Part shown: positions 9,184 through 20,400 of the stretch, one piece after another
Numbering within the stretch: position 1 is the stretch's first letter
Layout: every line of letters begins with the position of its first letter
NCBI GenBank assembly: GCA_037178625.1
Contig: CM074143.1
Location: forward strand, 1,178,001 to 1,242,000
DNA from: Skeletonema tropicum
Taxonomy: Eukaryota; Bacillariophyta; Thalassiosirophyceae; Thalassiosirales; Thalassiosiraceae
DNA length: 64,000 bases
Direction of reading: 5' to 3'
Notes under the pieces: model-generated
What the model was told of the DNA's origin: nothing
Seen by the model: only the letters and a program-made list of their open reading frames with translations
Databases searched by the model: none
Made by a program: the position numbers and the translations under genes

Positions 9184-12100
9184 AACGCCGACCCTGTTGG
9201 GAATTGCACTACTTTCATCGATATCTATTCTACGAGCCTTGAAGAAGTAACAGGGTATGCTAATGCCCCAGCTGCTCTTGAGTATCATGTCAACAATGTG
9301 ACCTCAGAGCCTCCGAGCGCGATTGATGTTCAACTTCCATGTTGCATCCGCGGGAACAATAATACAGTTCCTGCCGCTCTGCAAGCACAGCCCAGCTTGA
9401 ATAGTGGAGTCCCGATATGTAAGGATCCAAGAGCGCAGCCAGCTTCTAGCCCTGCACCAATGCTCGACCGCATCGCATCAGACGCTCAACTTCATGATGA
9501 TGAGTTCTTGAACGAATTGTTCAATAGTCACTTTGCGGAGGATGCACTAGCTGCAACCATCAACAACATTCCTTTCACTAATGAAGTAGTCGCTATCGAA
9601 GCGCAGAGAGTGGATTGTCCTGAATATCACGTGCTCGATCCAATCCCAGGCCAATCTAATGCGGAAGCTTGGGATTTCAACATTTTTCCAGATACAGTCG
9701 TTGAATCTTACGGCAATGAACTAGTCGATTTGGGAGCAGCATTGCAGCTACCAAGCATTTGTGACAAACGAGTCAAGCAATTTGGGGCGATCCTCGAGTC
9801 ATTTCAGTTCAGTGACCCTCAGATCACCTTCCAAGTAGATTCAAAAGGCAGAACAGTCCCTATGGCAACTGCATACGCTATGGTCAAGTCAGTCAATGGA
9901 GTCGAATCCAATCGCTTCCTCAAGTGCCTTTTTGACACCGGTGGCAGCGTATCGATGGCTCACCGGAGTGTTTTACCACCCGGAGCAGCCCTTCTTCAAC
10001 CATCAAAAACAACAATATGTAATACCATTGCAGGCAACTATGCACCAGTTGGATCCCTCCTCGGTGAAGGAATCAAGTTCCCTGAATTCGATGCCAACCT
10101 CACCGTTGACAGTCAAGAGTTCCTCGTCTTTGACGCCAAGTGTTCGTTTGATTTGATACTTGGTAATGATTTCCTGCGGAAGATAGGTCTAATAGTTGAT
10201 TACGAAAGACTCGAGCTCGGGTGGCAGGGCAAGCGCATTCCAATGAACTCCAACTTTACAAAGGAGCGACTAAGTGCAGCAATCGATGGATGCATCATTG
10301 AAGATGAAGATGACGATCTGAACTACCTCGACTCTTTCGCTACGTCAATTGCTGATTCAACCTATGACGAGATAAATGTGGATGAGGTCATCAAAGAGAA
10401 TTGTCAGCATCTGTCTCCGACTCAGCGCCAGGACCTCAGCGAGATGTTACGCAAGCATTACAAGCTCTTCGACGGCAAGCTTCATGTCTACAAAGGAGCC
10501 AAGATGGATATTGAATTACAACCAGGAGCACAACCAGTTTTTCGGCGGCCTTACCCTACTCCTCGAGTCCATATGGAAACATTCAAGAAGGAGTTGCTGC
10601 GTCTCATCGACATAGGTGTTCTTGAAAGAGTCTCTGGCCCGTCTGCATGGGGACTGCCTTCGTTTATTGTTCCCAAGAAAGATGGCAAAGTTCGTTTCAT
10701 AGCAGATCTACGTGAGCTCAATAAGGTCATCAAACCCAAGGATTATACTCTCCCTATCATCCAGGACCTGATCCGAAAGCGTTCGGGATTCCAGTACATG
10801 ACGAAACTTGATTTGAGCATGATGTTCTATTCGTTTGAATTGACGGACAAAGCTAAGGACCTCACCACTATATCAACACCGTTCGGTCTTTTTCGTTGGA
10901 CGAGAGCTCCTATGGGTCTCCGCAACTCTCCGGCATTTGCGCAGTCAGTTATTGAGGAAGTTCTTCGAGATTTAGATGACGTTGAAGTTTACATTGATGA
11001 CATCGCCATATGGTCAGATACTTGGGAAGACCATACACGCACCCTCAACGAAGTGTTCAGGCGCCTTGAAGAGGCAGGGTTTAGTGTTAACCCTTTGAAG
11101 TGCGAATTCGGTATTGCAGAAGGGGACTTCCTTGGTCATTGGGTCTCCAAGGATGGCATTCAACCTTGGCAGAAGAAAGTTCAAGCGGTTCTTGATTTGA
11201 AACGGCCTACCAACGCTAGCGAAGTGCGAACGCTTGTGGGCCTCATCAACTGGTATCGTGACTTCTGGCCTCGACGAAGCCATCTCCTCTCTCCGTTCAC
11301 TCAACTTATCCGCGGTATTCAGAAGAAGAAAGCACCGATCGTTTGGACTCCAGAATTAGAGAAAGTTTTTCAGGAAGTGAAGCAAGTTATTGCAAGTGAT
11401 GCTTTGTGTGCCTACCCCAACCACAATGAGCCTTTTGAAGTCTACACGGACAGTTCTGATTATCAACTGGGAGCAGCCATACTTCAAGGCGGGCGCCCTG
11501 TTGCGTATTACTCCAAAAGACTCTCGGCGGCACAGTCTCGATACACAACGATGGAGAAGGAGCTCCTGGCAATCGTCAGCACTCTCACGGAATATCGTAC
11601 CATGCTATTTGGAGCAAAGATCAAAATCTTCACTGACCATCGCAACCTTACATTCTCTAACTTGAACAGTCAGAGAGTCCTTCGTTGGAGATGTTTCCTC
11701 GAATCTTTTCATGCCGAATGGTTCTATCATCCAGGCAAGCTTAATGTGCTAGCGGACGCGTACAGTCGACTCCCCAAGTTTGATTTCTCAGGAGCCGAGA
11801 AGAGGCAGGATGAACTATCCCCTACTCCAGTTCAATTCAATCCAGTTCCCCAAGATGTCAATCAAGATGAAGAACCCAGCATCTTTGAAGAACAACTAGC
11901 AGAGTTGGCCAGTGATGACGAGTTCCCGCTACATCAATTGCAACAGTTCATGAATCTTCCTTCTACCGTCCAGAACCCTTTGCGCTATCAATGGCTTGCG
12001 GAAGAGCAGAGCCGCTGTCCTACCCTTCAGCAGAAGCTCACTACTTCCCCAACGTTCTACCATCGTCGAACGTTTGGTCGCCATGATACGTCGCTGATTT

Positions 12101-13194
12101 GCTATAGCCCTACTCCTCAAGATGAATCGACCTTGAAGATAGTCCTCACAGACAATGCCGTGGATGCCGCGATTGAATACTTCCACCTCCTGTTGAATCA
12201 TCCAGGAGCAAAGGCAGTTACTTATGCACTTTCCAAGTTCTATCATCCCCAATTAGCAGCCCGAATAGCAGCCTTTTCGTGCGATGTTTGTCAGCGCACA
12301 AAGATTGGCCAACGCGGCTATGGCCATTTCCCTCCACGTCAAGTACAAGATCTCAATCCATGGAAGCAATGTGACGTAGACCTTGTGGGCCCGTGGTATG
12401 TCAAAACATCAGGACGACACGGTAAAGCCTATGAGTTCTATGCCCTGACGGCAATCGATCGTGCCACTGGTTACCCAGATGCCATCATGATCAAGCGCAA
12501 GACTAGCGAAAACGTAGCTCGCAAGTTCAATGAATTATGGCTCTCAAGATATCCAAGACCCGAAGTTTGCGCTCATGATCAAGGTGGTGAATTTATTGGA
12601 CCTCAGTTCCAGCGGTTGTTGCACGATGCTGGTATTGCATCAGCCCCATCGACAGCTCGTAACCCCCAAAGCAATGCGATCATCGAACGCCTGCATCTTA
12701 CTATGGGAAACTCCATTCGAGCTCAACTTTCCAATCACAACCCTCGCACCTTGACTGAAGCCGAAGACTTGATGGGAACAATCTTATCTGATACTCTCAG
12801 TTCTATCCGTGCAACCCCGTCGCAATCTACTGGGTATGCCCCAGCAGCACTGGCCTTTGGACGCGATATGATCTTCAACCTTCCAGTTCAATATGATATG
12901 AACGAGATCAACCTTCGCCGCCAACGCCGTGTCGACAAGGATGCCAAACGACTCAACGCCAAGCGGTACAGCTACGATTATCGCGTTGGAGAACAAGTCA
13001 TGAAGAAGATCTTCGATCCTGCCAAACTCGATGATCGTTGGAAGGGCCCCTTCACTATCACAAGAATCCATGTCAATGGTAACATCACTATTCAACTCAC
13101 CCAACATCTACAAGAGCGTCTCAACATCCGACGCGTCAAGCCCTACAGGCAACCTACACCTCAAGTCTTACAACAAATCGTTGCGCCCTCTTAG
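9184..13194 (+). CDS. pol: Gypsy Pol polyprotein (PR-RT-RH-IN)
   Basis: The frame is open from the codon after the gag TGA to TAG at 13192. Domains in order: an aspartic protease (FDTGGS, near nt 9931); reverse transcriptase with the active-site motif YIDD (near 10990); RNase H (EVYTDSSDYQLG, near 11440); integrase zinc finger (HLLLNHPGAK...CDVCQRTK); and a catalytic DD35E (D near 12370, HDQGGEF near 12571, IIERLH near 12681). A C-terminal GPF-type module follows and no chromodomain is seen. It copies the RNA into DNA and integrates it. No internal stop or frameshift is present, so the copy may be active if Pol can be translated. Confidence 0.92.
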   Translation, partial: NADPVGNCTTFIDIYSTSLEEVTGYANAPAALEYHVNNVTSEPPSAIDVQLPCCIRGNNNTVPAALQAQPSLNSGVPICKDPRAQPASSPAPMLDRIASDAQLHDDEFLNELFNSHFAEDALAATINNIPFTNEVVAIEAQRVDCPEYHVLDPIPGQSNAEAWDFNIFPDTVVESYGNELVDLGAALQLPSICDKRVKQFGAILESFQFSDPQITFQVDSKGRTVPMATAYAMVKSVNGVESNRFLKCLFDTGGSVSMAHRSVLPPGAALLQPSKTTICNTIAGNYAPVGSLLGEGIKFPEFDANLTVDSQEFLVFDAKCSFDLILGNDFLRKIGLIVDYERLELGWQGKRIPMNSNFTKERLSAAIDGCIIEDEDDDLNYLDSFATSIADSTYDEINVDEVIKENCQHLSPTQRQDLSEMLRKHYKLFDGKLHVYKGAKMDIELQPGAQPVFRRPYPTPRVHMETFKKELLRLIDIGVLERVSGPSAWGLPSFIVPKKDGKVRFIADLRELNKVIKPKDYTLPIIQDLIRKRSGFQYMTKLDLSMMFYSFELTDKAKDLTTISTPFGLFRWTRAPMGLRNSPAFAQSVIEEVLRDLDDVEVYIDDIAIWSDTWEDHTRTLNEVFRRLEEAGFSVNPLKCEFGIAEGDFLGHWVSKDGIQPWQKKVQAVLDLKRPTNASEVRTLVGLINWYRDFWPRRSHLLSPFTQLIRGIQKKKAPIVWTPELEKVFQEVKQVIASDALCAYPNHNEPFEVYTDSSDYQLGAAILQGGRPVAYYSKRLSAAQSRYTTMEKELLAIVSTLTEYRTMLFGAKIKIFTDHRNLTFSNLNSQRVLRWRCFLESFHAEWFYHPGKLNVLADAYSRLPKFDFSGAEKRQDELSPTPVQFNPVPQDVNQDEEPSIFEEQLAELASDDEFPLHQLQQFMNLPSTVQNPLRYQWLAEEQSRCPTLQQKLTTSPTFYHRRTFGRHDTSLICYSPTPQDESTLKIVLTDNAVDAAIEYFHLLLNHPGAKAVTYALSKFYHPQLAARIAAFSCDVCQRTKIGQRGYGHFPPRQVQDLNPWKQCDVDLVGPWYVKTSGRHGKAYEFYALTAIDRATGYPDAIMIKRKTSENVARKFNELWLSRYPRPEVCAHDQGGEFIGPQFQRLLHDAGIASAPSTARNPQSNAIIERLHLTMGNSIRAQLSNHNPRTLTEAEDLMGTILSDTLSSIRATPSQSTGYAPAALAFGRDMIFNLPVQYDMNEINLRRQRRVDKDAKRLNAKRYSYDYRVGEQVMKKIFDPAKLDDRWKGPFTITRIHVNGNITIQLTQHLQERLNIRRVKPYRQPTPQVLQQIVAPS

Positions 13195-13205
13195 GAGGGG
13201 TAGAA
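13193..13205 (+). promoter_or_regulatory. Gypsy polypurine tract
   Basis: AGGAGGGGTAGAA directly precedes the right LTR, the expected site of plus-strand priming. It overlaps the pol stop codon. Confidence 0.75.
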
Positions 13206-13454
13206 TGTCACACCTACGTAGTGTCGGACATCAATCAAATTCATATTTATGTTATCTGGTTTCTCGTTTCTCAATATGTTTCGGAATGCTTTATCTGGTT
13301 TCTCGTTTCTCAATATGTTTCGGAATCCTCCATCGCCAATGAAAGCAACCGAATCCAAAAACGTTGATCGTTTCCTTTATATTTTAAGTCATAATAATTC
13401 TATTCGTTACATCTATTGATCAATAATAAGCTCAATTGTTAGCTAGATTGGACA
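13206..13454 (+). repeat. Gypsy right (3') LTR
   Basis: 249 bp, TG...CA, the same as 7537-7785 including the internal 36-bp direct repeat. It is followed by the TSD GGCAG (13455-13459). Confidence 0.95.
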
Positions 13455-14001
13455 GGCAGAGAGTTTCCGAGATCAAACTCTTGCCTGGTACGAGAGGAAT
13501 TTGGTGACTAATCCATTGTGGTGGTGGGGTGATGGACATTAGTGGAGGACCATTGTCATCTCCAGTTGTCGAGTTGCCAGTCGGGTAGAAGATGTCATTC
13601 TCTATTGCAAGCAAAGAGAGTCCCATACCAAGCAGTGCTGATAGAGCTACATCCGTGATGAATCCGGACCGTGGAGGTTTAGCGCTACTACTACTTGAGG
13701 CATGCGGAGCATTGCTCATACTACTGGGTTGTTGCGGATGTATCGGATCAAATTTATATCCGCCGCTGCTCCTGGTGCTGCTCCGAGAAGCATACTTGCT
13801 CAATCCACCAAACGGCACAGCCACCCTACGACGCCTCCATCTCAACAAAACAAAGCTAGACAAAGTCGTGGCAAATCCAAAATAAAATGACCTCTTCATT
13901 CCCTCTAATTCAAATTCTGAAACTTCATCTAATATCTGTTCCTCGTATTCGTAATGATCGGCGGGTTCGGTGGGGTCGATAAATCGTGTGGCATTCGCCA
14001 T
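13455..14001 (-). pseudogene. Host gene 5' half, disrupted by Gypsy insertion
   Basis: ATG at 14001. The product begins with an acidic N-terminus. Two hydrophobic segments follow (SFYFGFATTLSSFVLL, then VALSALLGMGLSLLAI near residues 115-130), separated by a Ser/Pro-rich linker with an Arg cluster (RWRRRR). It is probably a membrane protein of unknown function. The reading frame runs into the LTR after LISETLC and then stops. The missing C-terminal part is at 7092-7531. The candidate left end of the Helitron lies only 8 bp upstream of the ATG, so the promoter may also be displaced. Confidence 0.75.
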
Positions 14002-14008
14002 GATGATC

Positions 14009-14021
14009 GGCCCTCGGGGCC
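14009..14021. repeat. Candidate left terminal inverted repeat
   Basis: GGCCCTCGGGGCC is the exact reverse complement of 41249-41261. It is GC-rich against an AT-rich background and sits at the junction with the host gene. Confidence 0.4.
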
Positions 14022-14401
14022 CCGGGTCGAAACAAGCGCAGTGAAGTGTCGATAACGGGGCCGGGAGGTGCCCAACCCCTTATGGTCACAAATTCTCCAT
14101 TTTTTTCCAAACTTTTTTCTACAGGGATCTTGGTAGGAATCAGTATAGTAGCTATTTAGTGAGAAGGTTTACCTGGGGGACACGTAGAGGCTCTGTAGAC
14201 CCATACCGCTGTAGAATTTGTACTTGTTCCTACGTAGAAAGCGAGAAGTACCTGGCTTAAATGCGCTTTTTACAGAAATTGATTGGCTATATCTGTCGAG
14301 GATACCGTCATTCGCAGAAAGAAATGCAGGTATATTGTCATTATAGGTGACATGTTTCTTCATCACGAGAAATATTCTCCCTTTGTTGTATCTGTCAATT
14401 G
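14022..14401. other. 3' flank of the Rep-helicase gene
   Basis: No supported gene. A minus-strand frame (14169-14400) follows a possible acceptor, TTGACAG, next to the palindrome. It could be a last exon, but I find no matching donor. A TTCCTACGTAG block occurs at 14228. Confidence 0.4.
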
Positions 14402-14434
14402 AAAATAATTTTGTCTTCAAGACAAATTTATTTT
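14402..14434. repeat. 33-bp palindrome, copy 1
   Basis: AAAATAATTTTGTC, a 5-nt loop, then GACAAATTTATTTT. It lies 3' of the Rep-helicase stop codon, near the element end. Confidence 0.85.
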
Positions 14435-14469
14435 CCATGCAAGTTGTGAATATGGCATTGTATCGTCCA

Positions 14470-17400
14470 CTAGGAAAAATAATCGCGTGGCAATTGGTAT
14501 TCTTTCTTCGCTTCTTTCCATTTTTTGTTTGGGTTGGTTATGATTTCGGTGATGCGGTTCGTCAGGTCCTCTCTATTTTTTATTAAAGTACCACTCACTG
14601 CCTTTTGGTAAGTTGTTTTCGTCATTTCATCAAGCTTTCTTTTGTTGTATCTTGTCTTGGTTTCTTCTGCCTTGCCGTCAAGGTATTTGACCCATTTGTC
14701 CCGCTTCTTGAAGAGTTTGCAGAGTTGGCCATCTTGGTTCGTCTTGCAATTGTGTAACCGTTCTACAGACACGCTCGGCCCTGTCCAATAAATGGCACTA
14801 TCCGTCGGGTGCATAACATTTTTGGAACCAAGTGTTTTGCCCCTGCTGGTAGCAACGTATCCTGTCCCAAGGCACTGGCTTCTCTCCCAGAGCTCATCTG
14901 ACGGATCTATCACCATGCGATTCCATCGATCGTCCTTGCCGAACCCGGCCTCCATGCCCTGGCAGCGGTGTATTGTGATTGCGAATGCAATTTGCAGGGG
15001 CATGAACGTGGCAGTACAGCATCCTTTGTTGCAGATGTGAGTGTAGGGTGGTATTGGCACGTGCTGAGTGGAGTGGTGGAGTGGAGTGATTGCAAATTTG
15101 TGTAAAGAGGGATGATTGATCAGTGCCATGCTATATTTCGAGTTCAAGAATACATTTCTACTTTCACTCACCGTTGGATTCTTTTTGTCCCAGGGTTCAA
15201 TGCCTTGCCGCGGTTTGAAGTATGGGAAATCAACGACTATATACTTTGGGAGGGATTCAACACCATTTGTGTTTGGTCCTACGGAGTGCTGCTCGTCATA
15301 AACGATGTCAATCACCTTCCCAATCGCTCCAACGTACAGGCCAGAGTTCGGATCAATGTTCGCTGTCTCCAGGCACACGTGCACACCAACGCAAACGTCT
15401 AAAGTGTACAACATCTTTTTGCCGAAGAAATGCGACTGGTACACAGTGGGATTGCCAACCATGTTGCTCCTGAATTGGCATCTGAGCCGTGCTACCGGTA
15501 CTGACAGCCGTTTCTGTGTTTTTACGAGCATTTTGACATTTTGCTTATTCATTTCCTCCCGTTTTGCGTAGGCATGCAATGTTTTTGGATCGTCCTCGAT
15601 AGTGTCTCTGAACTTGGAGGAATAGTAGCTTAAATGCAAGTTGATCAGACGACGTGCGTCCTCCTTTGTTTGATCGCCCACTCTCATTCTGTTCATCAAT
15701 TCGCAGTCGTCCTTGTCTTGTGTCCGGAAGTTTCGAGTCAATTTGAACACATTATCTACCATCATGACAGTAAGAATGTAACAACCTTTGTACTCGCATA
15801 CCTGGTTGTTCTTGCTTCTTGCAGTCATTGATTGGGGTCTCTGATTACTGTGATACTTGTCATATCCGCTTATGGCTCCATTCTTGTCCGTTGGGGGCAA
15901 TTGAAAATCGTCACCGAACAACAGTACAACAGGAACACCACCCCACAGCTCCGTGTTATTGTGACCGTAAAATGCGCATTCTCGAACGTGCTCTTCAGCT
16001 CCATATGTCACGTGTGAGTTCATCATGCTTCTCTCGTCGACCATCAAGACAAGAAGTTCCTTGAGCTTCTTTTGAAGCTCTTTCTTCCTTTCAGCATTCA
16101 AAGATGCCCATGGCACCTGCACGTTAATACCAAGAAGGGAATGCAGCGTGCAGCCCTTGACATTATAAGCAGCACTGCCTGACGGTGCGGCAACTTGGAC
16201 TGTGTTGTTCACGTTGGTCATCTCTCTTATGATGGATATGATAGTGCTTATGACATGTGACTTCCCACATCCGCCCATGCCAGTAATGGTGGCTCGCAGT
16301 GGCAAGTAGTCTTCGTCGTTCTCTAGGAACTTGACAACTGTATCGACCGTCGCGAGCACTATCATTCGTTGTTCGTCGGATAGGTCGTTGATGTCATACT
16401 TTGTACCATCTGATTTTGTGGGAATATCAGTTGGATCATTCTCATCATTTAGTACCTTGGTAGCATGATCCCTAATCATGATCGTGTACTCCTCCCCAGG
16501 CATTGTTATGTCCCTATCTCCCTGGAAGAAGCTCGCCGACCAATCGTGGTTCAATCCTATGTCCACTGTCATGTTTTCCGCAAGGATCGGGTTGGTCTTC
16601 ATGTCAGTTAACTGGCTGGAATGGAAAAAGTTCAGGAATTGTTCCGCGTCTTCTGGATCGAGATCGTCTATGTTGACATCTGCCTGAATAGTGCCCTGCT
16701 TCGCCACTACCTCAATTCTCTTCTCGTGAGCATACCTTACAGCTCGCTCATATTCGGTGACAACATTTGTAGGGACAACTCTAGTGTCGAGCATTTTTTT
16801 GAAAGTGTCTATTGTCCGTTGTTTGTCTCTGGTACATAATGGATTCTTGAAACTCCACGGTTTGTGCATGATTAACATCCCTCGTGCGTAATCGAAGTCG
16901 ATAGGGTATCGTGGTCTGCAGTTGAGACCTCTTGGGAGTAGGATCCTGTTACATTCCCGATCGCTATCTGGGTCGATCATGAAGTTTTTCCTGCACCAAA
17001 CCTTATAGAAATACTCGTCCAATGATAATCTGTTGTGTTTTTCATCACGTGTTGCGTAGCAATACACTAGATCTTTTGGCTTTGGGTCGGAGGATTTTCG
17101 CAGTTTCAGACAGTTTTGTATCGAAACGTAGGTGATAACATCCGAACACAGTGTTAAACTCAGACGATCTATCTCGTGCACAGCCTCTTGAATGCTGATG
17201 AGCCTCTTGCTTGTCATCATGTTTAGGGACATCTTGACCAAGGTTTGGACGCCATTGATGTCGGCGGAGCTTTTGCTATTTGGTTTGATCACGATTTGAT
17301 GGTTTGGAATCAAAATTCAGTAACATGGCAAAAAATAAAAATGTAGAGAAGACAAATTTATTTTGTCGATGGAAATGTTACCAAGCAAAAGAAGTATAGA

Positions 17401-20400
17401 TCTCACCTCTGGATGATGTTTTGCACAGCTTCCTTTTCCTGCTTTGAAGTGTGATTCTTCTTGCTTGCGTATGCTACGACATACTTGCAAACACTCTCTA
17501 TCTCAGTAACATCCGGCTTGTCGGGGTGCGACCTGTAAATCAATAGCTGGATATCGACATTGCCCCTCCAGCATTGCAATAGCGTCTTGCTGTGCTGGAC
17601 AGCCTTACGAGATTGCGTTCGCGGTAATCTGAAATGTTCTAAGCCTCTACGATCAGTGACAATGACCGACATGTTGCAGAGCGGCTTTCCGGGTGTGTCA
17701 CCTTTGCCGTACTCGGACTCTTTGCCATGATCAAACCTACACTCTCGTGGCTCATGCTTCCTGTTGTCACCAAGGCAGTAATTATTGCATTTGTGCACCA
17801 TGCATTCCTGACATAACAGTCGAACGTCCTCTCCTTTATCAGGACATTCACAAAACCGGTGCATTAGTGGATTGATCGAGTCGGGCGACCTGTCCGAAAC
17901 GTGGTCTTCATTTACGCGAATGTCGGCTGTCATGTCCAACACTCCAGTGGCGTACTTTTCCATGACCTTAACCTTCTCCTCCTCCGACTTAGCCCGATAG
18001 AAATCATACAAATAAGACTTGTCCCTACCAATTCCCAGTAAGTGTAAATGAATCTGACCCCTCCCTGGTGCGAACTCGACCCTCGCCCAGTAGTGCTCAA
18101 TACCAAGAGCATTTTTCACCACCGTGTCGAGAAACACCCTCGACCTCTTCATGAAGAAATCATTCACGTACAACGTAAATCGTTTGACGGATTTGGTCAT
18201 TGCTACGAAGTCCTTCTTTGCTAGCAGTTCGGCATGCTCGATATTACCAGCATGTTTCTCGAGCTTGATCATTAGCCTTCGCAGATCTGGCCACCAATTC
18301 TCTGCACATGACAGCGTTGTGAAGTGGGTGGGAGGACCGTGTCCACGGGATATGTGGAAGTCTATCCACGCTTCCAACTCTTCCGTCTTTCCTCGCCAGA
18401 AACTGTCTGATCCTCTTATGCCCTTTGCGAGGTAGCGCAACTTGTTCAAATACTTCATGTCTCCTGCCGCAAACTGTTGTTGTAACTCTTCCACCGTCGG
18501 AGGCATTCTGTCGCTAGCACCAAGGAAGTTCTTGTCCTTGTAGAAGAAGTTCCCCTGCGTGTTGTTTGTGTGTCTTTGCAGCATGTTGAAGACATACAAG
18601 CAAAACATTTGATCGTTGATGAACCTTCCATCTTTGAACCGTATCATATGCGTTGCCCAGCTATGGATGTCTTTCACCTTTCCTCGTATTGGGTCATACA
18701 CGTCACCAATACCGCCTGGGAAAAGACACGGATATGCATTCACGAAAATTTGTACCATTGCGTCGAACTCACTGGTAGACGATGACGCAATTTTTGGATA
18801 ACATTAATGGTCAGTTCAAAGAATGCATGGCATATTGAGGTGAAAAAACATGGCACTGGGAAGAATTGTTCACTTACTTCAAGGGCTTGCTGTGATCGAT
18901 CGGAGGGAAGTTGAGAATCTTATCCTTCTGGCCTGTCTGTTTCGCTATGTTTACGAAATCTTTGATGACTTTCGTTTGGGTGGCGTTGGGCGAATCACCT
19001 TTGTAGTTCGGGTGAATTGTCTGGACTTCAACGTCATCGTCATTAGATTCTGTATCACATTGGTTGCCCGACAGCGTTTCAGTTGCATTTGCGACAACAT
19101 CTCTTCTGCTTCGCTTCGTTTTCAGAGTGTGTGTCTCTGCCACATCGTAGATAGAACCGTTCTTTATCCAATCAAGATTTGACTCCGAAATTGTAATGTC
19201 GTGGTAGCCGCGATGATGAATCTTGAGCCACCGCAGAGCTGCTAGGACTTTCTCCTTTCTCACTTTGTAATGACGACTTTTCTGAATGCCCTCGTGATGA
19301 TCGCTCATGTGGCGGATAAAAATGACCATGTTCGATTTGGTTTGAGGCAGTTCTGTGCACATAGTTTCGATATCCTGTGGAAAGCAAACGCAATGGCCGT
19401 TGATACCATAGATACCGTCCTTGATGTGCATCGATGGTATGAATGGCGAACACCGTCGAATCAGCAGTTTTTCAGCCATTGTCAGGTCTTTCAGCTCGAC
19501 CGGTATGTCGTACCTCACGACTTGTTTGCCGTCTTCGCCCATTTTGATGCATCCTTCGCTGTCACGTTCGTACCAGACTGGATGAAGGTTGTTCTCCAGG
19601 AAGTAGGATTCTGAGTGATTCTTTTTCTTGCATGTTTCGCATACGCTCCTTTCCTTAAATACCAACTTGTTCTCCAGGCAAACACTGCAGGTTTGTAGGT
19701 CCAGCGTTCTCATCTTATGCTCGAATTTCAACATCTCCTCTATAGTTTGTCTAGCTCGGTTTGTCTCGTTCGACCTGCCACGCTCACCATAGCAAGGGTT
19801 GTCCATGAATGTTACGTCAAGCGTGATGTTCAGTTTCTTGAATTCATTCCTCGCTCGATAATCCACCATTTTTTTCATTACTGTGACCCTCTCTTGGTAC
19901 TCTCTGAAGGTTGGAGCATCATACGGCTTCTTCTCGTAGAATTTATCCACAATACCGTAACATAGAGAATCAAAGTATAACTGGTTTATGACTGACCTTG
20001 CCTTCTCGTAATCATTCCCTGAATTGGCCCAGCTAATGTACTTTCTTGTGTCGCGCCTCTGGTCTAGATATGCTGCACCGCTCTTAACTCGTCGTGATTT
20101 GTACCAGTGGTTATGCCCAGTCACTCCACTCGATGTTCTTTGTCTGTAATTCTTTTCTGACCTCGACGTGTGCATGGGAATCTTTTCTTCCTTGCTAGAT
20201 GCTGATTCGTCGAATTCAAATTCTTCTGTCACTTCCGATTTTAATGAGGCGCAATCACTGTCATTTTCATCGACTGTTTCGTACGGAGGAATGACAACCA
20301 CTTTGTCGAGACCCTTCCACTTCGGCGAAGGATTCACCAACCTCTTGTCTTCCAATGGTCGAACGATTTCCAACCGCTTCACATGGTGGACCTTTCTCAT

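Larger units (their letters stand above)
7537..13454 (+). mobile_element. Ty3/Gypsy LTR retrotransposon, complete
   Basis: The element is 5,918 bp, bounded by 249-bp LTRs (TG...CA) and a 5-bp TSD. The order is LTR, gag, protease, RT, RNase H, integrase, LTR, which is the Gypsy order. The LTRs read identically wherever compared and both ORFs are open, so the insertion is recent. It lies antisense in the coding exon of the host gene 7092-14001. Confidence 0.95.
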
